Source: Bacteroidota bacterium
Lineage (GTDB): Bacteria; Spirochaetota; Spirochaetia; JABMQR01
Direction of reading: 5' to 3'
Assembly (NCBI GenBank): GCA_013202335.1
Contig: JABMQR010000169.1
Span: forward strand, 1 to 33,167
DNA: 33,167 bases
Shown here: positions 16,785 to 23,906 of the stretch, in pieces
Numbering within the stretch: the first letter of the stretch is position 1
Layout: each line of letters opens with the position of its first letter
Translations under genes and position numbers: made by a program
The notes under the pieces: generated by a model
What the model was told of the DNA's origin: nothing
Seen by the model: only the letters and a program-made list of their open reading frames with translations
The model's database searches: none

Positions 16785-16982
16785 AGCTGAGGATCTTTCA
16801 AAATTCCTAATTTTTGAAGATCGACCAATTAGTAAGTTTTTTGATGTGATTATTCAGGCTTATCATATAAGCAATTACTTAATCTTATCAAAAAACTTAA
16901 GAAGGAATTTTTATAAAATCGAAGATTTATGAAATTTCCTCAGCTACTTATAAAAAATTAAGAAATGAATCGGAGGAATTTC
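16785..16982 (+). ncRNA. Structured 5' leader of pspA (candidate cis-regulatory RNA)
   Basis: Starting a few bases after the predicted sigma-54 start site, the leader can form: P1 AGCTGAGGA (16785-16793) with TCCTCAGCT (16937-16945); P2 GATCTT...AAGATC (16792-16822); P3 TAAGTTTTTTGAT (16833-16845) with ATCAAAAAACTTA (16887-16899), capped by GCTTAT-CAT-ATAAGC (16858-16872); and P5 ATAAAATC-GAA-GATTTAT (16913-16930). Segment 16931-16941 (GAAATTTCCTC) can instead pair with the pspA Shine-Dalgarno stretch GAGGAATTTC (16973-16982). P1 and Shine-Dalgarno masking are therefore mutually exclusive. A ten-codon leader frame (16929-16961) is also present but lacks a well-spaced ribosome binding site. 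Confidence 0.55.
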
Positions 16983-17660
16983 ATGAAAGCAGCGAATAGA
17001 ATTAAACATATCACAAAGGCAAACATCAACTCGATCCTTGATAAAGTCGAGAAACCAAAAAAAATGATCGGTCTTATGATACAGGAAATGGAAGATGCAG
17101 TAATTGATTTAAAATCTTCAGTTGCAGCAAGGCTTGAGGCAAAATCAGAAGCGGAAATCGAACGGAAAGTTCTGCAGCAGCGGATTGATCGATGGGAAAC
17201 CAGAGCAAAGATGGCCGTAGAAAAAGATCGGGACGACATGGCAAAAGATGCTCTTCTGGAAAAGAAAAGAGCGGAAAGAAGCCTGGAAATTCTTGAAAAT
17301 GATTTAAACCAGTTTGAAAAGCTTATATCTGACGGGCGCAGCAGCATAGTGGAACTTGAAGAAAAGCTTGAATTAGTACATCAGAGACAGCGTCTGCTAA
17401 TCCAACGAGGTGTCCATGCCGTTGAGAAGAAAAAAGCTTTTGAAACGCTCCGGAATGCTGAGAGCAATGAGGCATACAGAAGATTTCTGGAACTGGAAGC
17501 AAAAATAGAAAGGATCGAAGCCGAAGCAGAAATTGCCGGTTTTTCTGCCCCTTCTGAGGCAGAAAACAGTTTTGAAAAAATGGAATCTGACAGTGCTATT
17601 GAGGCTGCTCTTTCTGCACTCAAAAAAAGCCTGAAAAAAGAGACTAAGGAGAAGGAGTAA
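16983..17660 (+). CDS. pspA: Phage shock protein A
   Basis: A 225 aa PspA/IM30 (ESCRT-III-like) protein: an N-terminal amphipathic helix (MKAANRIKHITKANINSIL), then a long coiled-coil hairpin from about residue 25 to 190 rich in Glu/Lys, with KPKKMIGLMIQEMEDAV as the family signature. PspA binds stressed inner membrane as oligomers and stabilises it, and in some bacteria inhibits the bEBP PspF. Start 16983 is chosen because GGAGGAA lies 4-6 bases upstream; an ATG at 16965 would itself contain that site in the coding sequence. pspC follows after 3 bases. Expression is probably sigma-54-driven and shaped by the structured leader. Confidence 0.93.
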   Translation: MKAANRIKHITKANINSILDKVEKPKKMIGLMIQEMEDAVIDLKSSVAARLEAKSEAEIERKVLQQRIDRWETRAKMAVEKDRDDMAKDALLEKKRAERSLEILENDLNQFEKLISDGRSSIVELEEKLELVHQRQRLLIQRGVHAVEKKKAFETLRNAESNEAYRRFLELEAKIERIEAEAEIAGFSAPSEAENSFEKMESDSAIEAALSALKKSLKKETKEKE

Positions 17661-17663
17661 ACA

Positions 17664-17903
17664 ATGAATTACGACTATCATAAATATTCTTATAGAACCC
17701 GAAAAAGGCGAAAATTGAGAAGATCACGAGATGGAGTGATCTGGGGTGTTTGTAAAGGGCTGGCTAACTGGCTTGAAGCTCCGGTTGGAATTGTTCGGAT
17801 AATTTATCTGATTCTTTTGATTGCTACAGGATTCTTCCCATTTGGGCTGGCGTATGTACTTGCTGCATTTTTTATCCCGCTTGAAGATTCTTTATGGGAC
17901 TAG
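17664..17903 (+). CDS. pspC: PspC-domain membrane protein
   Basis: A 79 aa PspC-domain protein: a basic N terminus (RTRKRRKLRRSRDG), the domain signature VIWGVCKGLANWLEAPVGIVRIIYLIL, and two hydrophobic segments (about 46-58 and 60-72) with FGLAYVLAAFFIPLE. PspC in other bacteria senses membrane stress together with PspB. AGAAGGAG lies 6 bases before the ATG and pspA ends 3 bases upstream, so it is the second operon gene. It lacks the long C-terminal sensor domain of enterobacterial PspC, so it may only anchor PspA. Confidence 0.9.
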   Translation: MNYDYHKYSYRTRKRRKLRRSRDGVIWGVCKGLANWLEAPVGIVRIIYLILLIATGFFPFGLAYVLAAFFIPLEDSLWD

Positions 17904-17934
17904 ATCAGCAGGAAAATATTGGCGAGGTCGAAAC

Positions 17935-18522
17935 ATGAGAGTGTATGAGAAAATAGTTTCTGTATTTTTACTGATCCTGGGGGTTTCGGTTGTGGGTGTC
18001 CGGGTCCTTCTGATAACAACAGGAGATATTCCCCCCACTGGAACTTCAGGTGAAATCCTTGCCCTGGCAATGCATTGGGGTTCAGAGCTGCTTTTAGCAA
18101 TTCTCTGTCTCCTGACAGGGATATATGTACTGTTTTCAAATCCAAAAGCACAAAGAGGATTGTTCTTTACACTTGGACTTGCTGCAGGTTCAACTTTCAA
18201 TGCACTTGCACACTATGCGCTTATTGAACCAAATATTCTTATGGTTTGTCTGCTTGGATTTTTCTTTGCCGGGGTACTTACTGCTTTAATCAGCGGTCTT
18301 ATCCTGAATACAAAAGATCATAATACAAACCAAATCATGTACAAGTCAGGACTTTTTCTATCGGGATTTATTGTCTATTACCTGATGAATATTGCTGCAG
18401 ATTATGCAGCTCCTGATATGTGGCAGTTTTTTGCACAGGCAGTTCTTTTTATTATTGTGCTCCTTGCCTACGCCGGAGCACAGGTGGCTCGCGGCTATGA
18501 TTGCAAGAACTCAGGAAATTAA
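17935..18522 (+). CDS. Polytopic membrane protein of the psp operon
   Basis: A 195 aa protein not assigned to a family. About six hydrophobic stretches: VSVFLLILGVSVVGVRVLL, a segment ending LLLAILCLLTGIYVLF, GLFFTLGLAAGSTFNALAHY, ILMVCLLGFFFAGVLTALISGLIL, GLFLSGFIVYYLMNIAADY and AVLFIIVLLAYAGAQVA. No catalytic motif seen. ATG 17935 is preceded by GAGGT; the frame is open upstream but overlaps pspC. It starts 31 bases after pspC and ends at a strong terminator, so it belongs to the psp operon and is a candidate new partner of the membrane-stress response. Confidence 0.75.
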   Translation: MRVYEKIVSVFLLILGVSVVGVRVLLITTGDIPPTGTSGEILALAMHWGSELLLAILCLLTGIYVLFSNPKAQRGLFFTLGLAAGSTFNALAHYALIEPNILMVCLLGFFFAGVLTALISGLILNTKDHNTNQIMYKSGLFLSGFIVYYLMNIAADYAAPDMWQFFAQAVLFIIVLLAYAGAQVARGYDCKNSGN

Positions 18523-18530
18523 ATATATAC

Positions 18531-18569
18531 AAACTTCTTTCACGGCTTAATGGTTGTGAAAGAAGTTTT
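18531..18569. terminator. Bidirectional terminator between psp operon and cobW operon
   Basis: AAACTTCTTTCAC (18531-18543) pairs perfectly with GTGAAAGAAGTTT (18556-18568) around a 12-base loop, flanked by Ts on the right and As on the left. It lies between converging genes. Confidence 0.9.
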
Positions 18570-18573
18570 CTGT

Positions 18574-19692
18574 TTATTGAATCCGGTAGGTAGGTTCAGG
18601 ACGTGAAGGTGTAAGTGTTTGTTCTAAATACTCTGAAACAGTTGAACCAGGTAGAGACTCAAGAAGTTTAGGCAGCACTTTTTCACAGACAGTATAAGAT
18701 AAAACATCCGGTTCATAAGCTGCCCTTATATTAACAACCATTTTCAACAACTCAGTTCGTGGTATTTCCGTTACATCAGGAGCCTGTAAAAGTCCTCCCG
18801 CTATCCCTGCTTTCATTGAGCCGTAGGGAGTAAGTACCTGAACTTTTGCATGGGCTATAGGAAAAACTCCTCCAGCCCGTGCAGTATTTAACTCCTCCTG
18901 AAGTACATAGAGTACAATTACCGCTGCATCTGCCGGGTCAAAAACCTGACCTTCAGAAGCTCTCAGCACCCAGCTCCCATTATACCAGCCATATTCTGCT
19001 TCAGCTTCTGCATATACATCATAATCCAACGGAATTGTTTGCTCCGGAAGTGCTGCTTCTCCTCTATTCAGAGTTTCAATAAGCTCTTTCAAGCCTTCTC
19101 CGGTCTTTGCTGAACATTTTATGATTTCAGCATGAGGGTTTAATCCCTCTATTCTGGCAATGCCTGATTTCTGTTCTTCGGATGTAAGAAGATCACACTT
19201 TGACATCAACACAACCGCTGACTCCGTAATTTGATGAGAAACTAAAACCTCAAGAGGCAGAACAGGATTTTCAAGTTGTAATTTTGTATACTCACCTGCA
19301 AATCTGAACCTAAATCCATCTGCCAGGACCCAAAATCCTGCAATATGTATGAGATTGCCATGAAAAAGTAAAAGTGGCTGGATAACCGTTGCATTAAGAT
19401 CCGTACAGCTCCCAACAGCCTCCGCTATCACATAATCCGGCTTCTGCACCTCTGCAATTCGGCGTAATGTACTCAGTAAATCGGGAAACTTACAGCAAAA
19501 ACAACCTCCCGTAATTTCCTGGGTATCAAACCCCAGTGCTGAAGCATGTCCTGTATCAACCAGATCATCACCCTGATCGTTTGTTACCAATGAAACAGTA
19601 GACCCTTGGCTCTGGAGCTCCTCTGCAAGCTTGAGCATCAGTGTTGTTTTCCCGGAACCAAGAAAGCCGCCCAAAAGAAGAATTCCTGTCAT
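18574..19692 (-). CDS. CobW/COG0523-family GTPase with GGCFCC motif
   Basis: A 372 aa G3E GTPase. Walker A GGFLGSGKTT is at 8-17, the metal-binding motif GGCFCC at 62-67 (Cys64, Cys66, Cys67), followed by DYVIAEAVGSCTDL and the guanine motif SKCDLL. The C-terminal half is long and has no classical CobW-C His-rich tail. CobW-type GTPases deliver metal ions (Zn, Co, Ni) or support cobalamin enzymes. The ATG overlaps the stop of the preceding CobW gene as ATGA, giving translational coupling. It is the last gene of the operon headed by the UroD-type methyltransferase, so it probably services that enzyme's metal or corrinoid. Confidence 0.88.
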   Translation of the reverse strand: MTGILLLGGFLGSGKTTLMLKLAEELQSQGSTVSLVTNDQGDDLVDTGHASALGFDTQEITGGCFCCKFPDLLSTLRRIAEVQKPDYVIAEAVGSCTDLNATVIQPLLLFHGNLIHIAGFWVLADGFRFRFAGEYTKLQLENPVLPLEVLVSHQITESAVVLMSKCDLLTSEEQKSGIARIEGLNPHAEIIKCSAKTGEGLKELIETLNRGEAALPEQTIPLDYDVYAEAEAEYGWYNGSWVLRASEGQVFDPADAAVIVLYVLQEELNTARAGGVFPIAHAKVQVLTPYGSMKAGIAGGLLQAPDVTEIPRTELLKMVVNIRAAYEPDVLSYTVCEKVLPKLLESLPGSTVSEYLEQTLTPSRPEPTYRIQ

Positions 19693-20606
19693 ACTCCACT
19701 CCTTTCACTCCACAATCCCGCAATTTCTTCCGATTTTCCGGGTTTGGCAAATACTGTTAATCCAAATCTTCCTGCAAATTCTACGGGAAAATTAGTCTCC
19801 CATACCGCCTGTTCATTGGAATCAGATACATATACTGGTTTACCCGAAATATTCACTACTCCCTTCAAACGAAACGCCAACGGCAGAACTGAGTCGATAA
19901 ACTGTACAATAGTTCTCTTTTCCACACCATTCGTTTCAATAAACAGTGTTTCCGGTCTCTCTTCAATCGTATTACAAGATTCCCACGTCCCCAGCCTGTC
20001 GTCACTTATACGGGAAAGTATTGATCCAAGCTCAAATACCCCAAATGAACCATCCTGAATTTCAGCACTCGCATTTACAGATGAAATCTCTACCCGCAGA
20101 TCTTCAAGCTGCTGATCATGTAAAAGGTCTGATTTATTGATAAGAATTATATCCGCAGCACGAACCTGTTTTTTTGGTGCTTCCAGATTCTGTACAGCCG
20201 CATGATATCTGGATGCATCTATAAGACATATTATTGAACAAATTGAGAAGCTCGTATTCATACGGTGATCGCATAGAATAGAGCCGAAACCGGAGGGATC
20301 AGAGAGACCCGATGTCTCAATAAAGAGAACATCGGGCTTCTGTATCTGAAAATATTTCAGACCAAAGATAAAATTTGACTTAAGGCAGGAGCAAAAAATC
20401 GAACCGTTGCCTATTTCATATATTAAATTATCACCCGCATTTTTTCGCAGTACCGAACCATCAACAGGAACCTCGCCAAAATCATTAACCATTAATCCAG
20501 TTCTTAAACCCTTAAAAGACTTAAGAAGATTATTTAACAGCGTTGTTTTCCCTGCACCCAGAAAACCGGTAATAAGAACTACAGGTATCCGATTTTCTGT
20601 TTCCAT
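19689..20606 (-). CDS. CobW-family GTPase with variant CSC motif
   Basis: A 305 aa G3E GTPase: Walker A GFLGAGKT at 14-21, switch region VNDFGEVPVDG, then GNGSIFCSC at 66-74 in place of the usual GCxCC, so only Cys72 and Cys74 remain. PDVLFIETSGLSDP and INKSDLL follow, with a CobW-C-like domain at the C terminus. ATG 20606 is preceded by GGAG; the frame is open 9 codons further without a better site. It sits 42 bases after the methyltransferase gene and is coupled to the second CobW gene by a 4-base overlap. The altered Cys motif suggests a different metal or partner from the downstream paralogue. Confidence 0.87.
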   Translation of the reverse strand: METENRIPVVLITGFLGAGKTTLLNNLLKSFKGLRTGLMVNDFGEVPVDGSVLRKNAGDNLIYEIGNGSIFCSCLKSNFIFGLKYFQIQKPDVLFIETSGLSDPSGFGSILCDHRMNTSFSICSIICLIDASRYHAAVQNLEAPKKQVRAADIILINKSDLLHDQQLEDLRVEISSVNASAEIQDGSFGVFELGSILSRISDDRLGTWESCNTIEERPETLFIETNGVEKRTIVQFIDSVLPLAFRLKGVVNISGKPVYVSDSNEQAVWETNFPVEFAGRFGLTVFAKPGKSEEIAGLWSERSGV

Positions 20607-20648
20607 ACTTAATACTCCGTTAACTGCGGGCATACGGCTCTATTAAAA

Positions 20649-21998
20649 CTATTTGATTGAATCAATAGCCTCTGTCAGCTCATGCCTGTTTGGGATAACA
20701 GATATAAACGAAATATTACCATTTATAGCAATAGTCGGCAGGTTACTTACTCCCATCTTACCCAATCTGGCAATATTTTCCGGTTCAAGAATTTTCCGTT
20801 CAATTACTTTAACTGTTCTGCCTTTGTATGATGCTGCAACCTCATCAGCTGCTGCTTTCATATAACCGCAGGCAGCACAAGTTGCCGAGTCAATGGTCAG
20901 AACTTCGACCAGTATATGATCAAGATTTTCGTAATCAGGCAGCTCAACTTCAATAGTTGATTCCTCTTTTACATACGATTCAAGAAATTTTCTTGTTGCC
21001 TCAACATTCTGAACAGCCTGGCCAACCCCGATTACGTTTGCAATAGGAACTTCAAACGGCAGGTCACAGCCGGGAGCGAGGATAAAATTTGTAGTACCCA
21101 TGGCATCAATTTTCTCAAGTGCCGCTTTCTGGCTGTCTTTCTGATTTCCCAGAAGCATAACTACAGTCAGCTGCAGATTTCCTGAAATCACGACATTATA
21201 CTTATCGGTTACCTCTTTTGCGGCAACCAGATCGATATTCTCATCAATTGAGAGACAATCGGGACCAGTAAGACACATTACTTCAAGATTTTTCGTTGCA
21301 TCACCACAGACAAAAAATGATGAGAAAACACCTCTTTCGCGTACATGATCAAAAAATCTTTTATAGGGTCCGCTGAGAAATCTGGAAAAAGAAACAGGTG
21401 ATATTTGTGACACCAGAGGGTCTACAGCACCAAGAACATCCATTCCGGCATCAATATAGTAATCGGTCATAGCAATGGCAACATCGGTAGCATAAGAGAG
21501 AAGTGCATCTACATACTCTTCATCATCATACATATCCATAAAAATATTTGTTCCCCTCAAGTGAGAAGCCAGCGTAAATGGCCCACAGACCAGTCCGTAT
21601 AGAGCAGTAGCCTCACCAACAGCTTTTTTAAACTGCTCCATAACATCCAGAATCATGGGAATTCGACCCTCTGTTTTTGCAGGAATTTTACTGGGAATTT
21701 CTGTAGTTGATGCCAATGGGTGAGTACTGACTGTCGGGGGAGATTTTTCCGCCCAAAGCAAATCACAACCTAATATTTCTGCTTCAACCTGCAGATCAAA
21801 AATCACCGGCTGTCCATCAGGTGAATACTGTTTGTGTGATTCTAACAGGCATTCAAGCAATTTCTTTCCATCACTTAAAACCTCTTCTGCCGTATAGTTC
21901 TTGAAGTTCGCAATTTGTGCCCCTGTGTAAGGCACCCAGGGAACCCGATCCAATTTTTCATTTCGCATTGCACTGAATATTAGTTCTTTACCATTCAT
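20649..21998 (-). CDS. UroD/MtaA-family methyltransferase fused to a thioredoxin-like domain
   Basis: A 449 aa two-domain protein. Residues 1-345 are a uroporphyrinogen decarboxylase-superfamily TIM barrel of the MtaA/CmuA kind (GPFTLASHLRGTNIFMDMYDDEE; FFVCGDAT; ILAPGCDLPF). These enzymes transfer methyl groups between corrinoids and thiols through Zn held by His-x-Cys and a distal Cys. Cys231 and Cys311 are present, but Phe229 stands where the first His is expected. Residues 350-449 resemble Thioredoxin_3: CAAC (374-377) and cis-Pro segment NLPTIAINGNISF. Start 21998 is preceded by GGAGGAA at 5-base spacing. First gene of an operon with two CobW GTPases, under a four-site dyad array. Substrate unknown; corrinoid-dependent methyl transfer is the best guess. 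Confidence 0.85.
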   Translation of the reverse strand: MNGKELIFSAMRNEKLDRVPWVPYTGAQIANFKNYTAEEVLSDGKKLLECLLESHKQYSPDGQPVIFDLQVEAEILGCDLLWAEKSPPTVSTHPLASTTEIPSKIPAKTEGRIPMILDVMEQFKKAVGEATALYGLVCGPFTLASHLRGTNIFMDMYDDEEYVDALLSYATDVAIAMTDYYIDAGMDVLGAVDPLVSQISPVSFSRFLSGPYKRFFDHVRERGVFSSFFVCGDATKNLEVMCLTGPDCLSIDENIDLVAAKEVTDKYNVVISGNLQLTVVMLLGNQKDSQKAALEKIDAMGTTNFILAPGCDLPFEVPIANVIGVGQAVQNVEATRKFLESYVKEESTIEVELPDYENLDHILVEVLTIDSATCAACGYMKAAADEVAASYKGRTVKVIERKILEPENIARLGKMGVSNLPTIAINGNISFISVIPNRHELTEAIDSIK

Positions 21999-22050
21999 AA
22001 TTTCCTCCACTGACCAGTTTTAAACCAGCTGAATTAAGACTTATTTTTTG

Positions 22051-22122
22051 TTCACCTTATCAGTGAACAGTTCACTTTATTAGTGATCACTTTATCAGTG
22101 AACGATTCACATTAGCAGTGAA
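22051..22122. promoter_or_regulatory. Operator array: four TTCAC-N7-GTGAA dyads
   Basis: Four 17-bp palindromes at 22051-22067, 22071-22087, 22086-22102 and 22106-22122. Arms are TTCAC/GTGAA, with one mismatch in each of the two middle sites; spacers are CTTATCA, TTTATTA, TTTATCA and ATTAGCA. Start-to-start distances are 20, 15 and 20 bases. The array ends 53 bases upstream of the methyltransferase start, so a dimeric repressor or activator (TetR-like size) binding cooperatively is likely. Confidence 0.8.
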
Positions 22123-22352
22123 TTTATTTCATGTATTGTTATATATTACGAATTTTATTCCTATTTGGCTCAAAACATAGTGTTCACAATCGTGGATATA
22201 TAAATCCGGTTATTAGACACCAGAAATAGCAATTCTCAAATCCCCCTTGCCTTTTTCCTTCAAAAACTTGCAATTTCTTTGCCTTTTTTGAATTTTTCTC
22301 TCTGATTCCTCCGTTATTACTTATATACACCCATCAAAAACGGAGATTCTTT
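22123..22352. other. AT-rich intergenic stretch before the transposase
   Basis: About 230 bases without a gene. It contains two copies of TTGCCTTTTT (near 22247 and 22278), one copy of the GGCTCAAA word shared with the region after the transposase, and at its end the hairpin listed separately. No IS terminal inverted repeat could be recognised. Confidence 0.5.
22309..22345 (+). promoter_or_regulatory. Shine-Dalgarno-masking inverted repeat upstream of the transposase
   Basis: CTCCGTT (22309-22315) is complementary to AACGGAG (22339-22345), which contains the transposase ribosome binding site. Only transcripts that begin upstream of 22309 carry both arms, so read-through messages would be poorly translated. 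Confidence 0.5.
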
Positions 22353-23555
22353 ATGACAACTAATCCAGTTTCTCATCATCCGGCAAGGGATGAATTCACC
22401 CCCCCCTTCTGCCCGCATGCAGAATGTGAAAATCACACCATTGATTCACTTAACGCTACATCATTTTCCTCTTGGTTCGTCAAGCGTGGCAGCTATACCA
22501 CCAAAAAGGGGGTGACAAACCAACGCTTCCTCTGTACCTCCTGTAGTCGATCCTTCAGCCAAACACAATTCTCCCTCTCGTTCTACCAGAAAAAACACAT
22601 ACCCACCGCAGATCTCTGGAACCTTCTCACTCACAGTACCCCCATACGTGGCATGGCTACTATCATCGGCTGCTCTCCCACTACCATCCTCCGTAAACTC
22701 GCCATCCTTTCTCGTCAGGCTATCGCGATTCTTACTATCACCCTCCAACAGGTTCGGCTACGGGAATCCATGGTCGCTGATGGCTTTGAGTCCTTTGCAT
22801 ATAGTAAATACGCTCCCCATGATATCCATCTTCTCCTCGGTAAGTTCAGTCAGTTCTGCATTGACTTCAATGTCGCTCCCTTCCGCCGTAAAGGAAGGAT
22901 GACTGATGCGCAAAGGCAACGGCGTACATTTCTCTATCAATCTGCTCGCTTCCCCCGAAATTCCATCACTTCCTGCTTTTCCCAAATTATCGATACCATG
23001 CTTACCCTCTATACACAAAGTAAAACTGACGACCCTCTGTTTCTCTATACCGATTTCAAAAAACAATATGCTACTGCTCTGGAGCGCCATCCTGGTATTC
23101 AAGCCTTACGGACTAAGGGACTGTTTACCCATGTCCAGATCAGCTCACTTGAGTTAAGGGATTTACGGAATCATCTCTTTGCAGTGAACTATCTTGATCG
23201 GGAATTCAGAAAAGACCTCAGTGAATTCCACCGGAAGAGTACTTGTTTTGCACGGGATCTCGGCTGCCAAATGCAGCGTGTTAGCATCTATATTTGTTGG
23301 CACAATTTCATCAAACCGTATCGGATTAATGGGAAAGATAAGCGTTCTCATGCTGAGGTTGCAGGTATTACTGCAGAATGGGTGGCTACATGTATCTCAT
23401 GGATCAAAGAAGAGAGGCGGTTCTTTCTTTCCCGATTACCTAAAATGCCTCCGGGATGGCGGGATATTTGGGGTGATGAAGTTATTACACCATTAAAACA
23501 GCTGTCTGGTGATCGAAACCATGGACGCTATGTCCCTAAGTATGCACTTGCCTGA
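22353..23555 (+). mobile_element. Transposase with N-terminal zinc ribbon (IS1-like superfamily)
   Basis: A 400 aa protein with an InsA-like zinc ribbon (CPHAEC and, about 55 residues later, CTSC), a helix-turn-helix (MATIIGCSPTTILRKLAILSR), then a DDE-type core: VADGFESFAY, LYTDFKKQYATAL, and NYLDREFRKDLSEFHRKSTCFARD followed by ICWHNFIKPYRI and RSHAEVAGI. The last two are typical of IS1/IS1595-type catalytic domains. ATG 22353 has ACGGAG 7 bases upstream. The gene appears intact. Ends of the element were not found: the only flanking similarity is a direct TTT(A)GGCTCAAA word at 22164-22174 and 23557-23568, so family and boundaries are provisional. Confidence 0.75.
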
Positions 23556-23906
23556 GTTTAGGCTCAAACCATTCCCTGAAATCTGACAGAAAGAATTCCT
23601 GGGAAAGTATTCTATACAAAGATGTGCAACTCACGTACAAACCTTGAGCGAGAATATCGCTAAACCCAGAGGTCTTTCATAAGAAAAAATCTGTACTGCA
23701 TCCGAATGATGTAGCTATTTGTCTGTTCATGTTTGTTTCTGGGAGGAGAAGTTGAGATAAACTAGGAAAACACAGTGAGATATGTGACCATTAAAAAGTC
23801 GGAAGGGAGATCAAATGCCTTGCTTTATCCTTCTCGAGATCATATCCACGGTAGTGGACACTATATATTCTTTACCCGGTCTATAATTAACGCTATAGTT
23901 ACCACT
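23556..23906. other. Intergenic region after the transposase
   Basis: About 350 bases with no recognised gene. It contains a small perfect hairpin AGCGA-GAATA-TCGCT near 23646-23661 and, close to the next gene, a consensus TATAAT at 23882-23887 inside a CTATA-N9-TATAG dyad, which may be the -10 of the ycaQ promoter. The open frame extending ycaQ upstream to 23775 has no family similarity. Confidence 0.4.

Noticed and set aside
16929..16961. Ten-codon leader peptide before pspA suggesting attenuation
   Set aside because: No well-spaced ribosome binding site, the start codon is in a stem, and there are no regulatory codon runs. Coincidence cannot be excluded.
22167..23568. 8-bp target duplication GGCTCAAA delimiting the IS
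   Set aside because: The inner sequences next to the two words are not inverted copies, and the right word lies only a few bases after the stop codon, so IS ends there are unlikely.
23775..23906. N-terminal extension of the YcaQ-type protein starting at GTG 23775
   Set aside because: The extra 44 residues do not resemble the family, whose N terminus matches the ATG at 23907.
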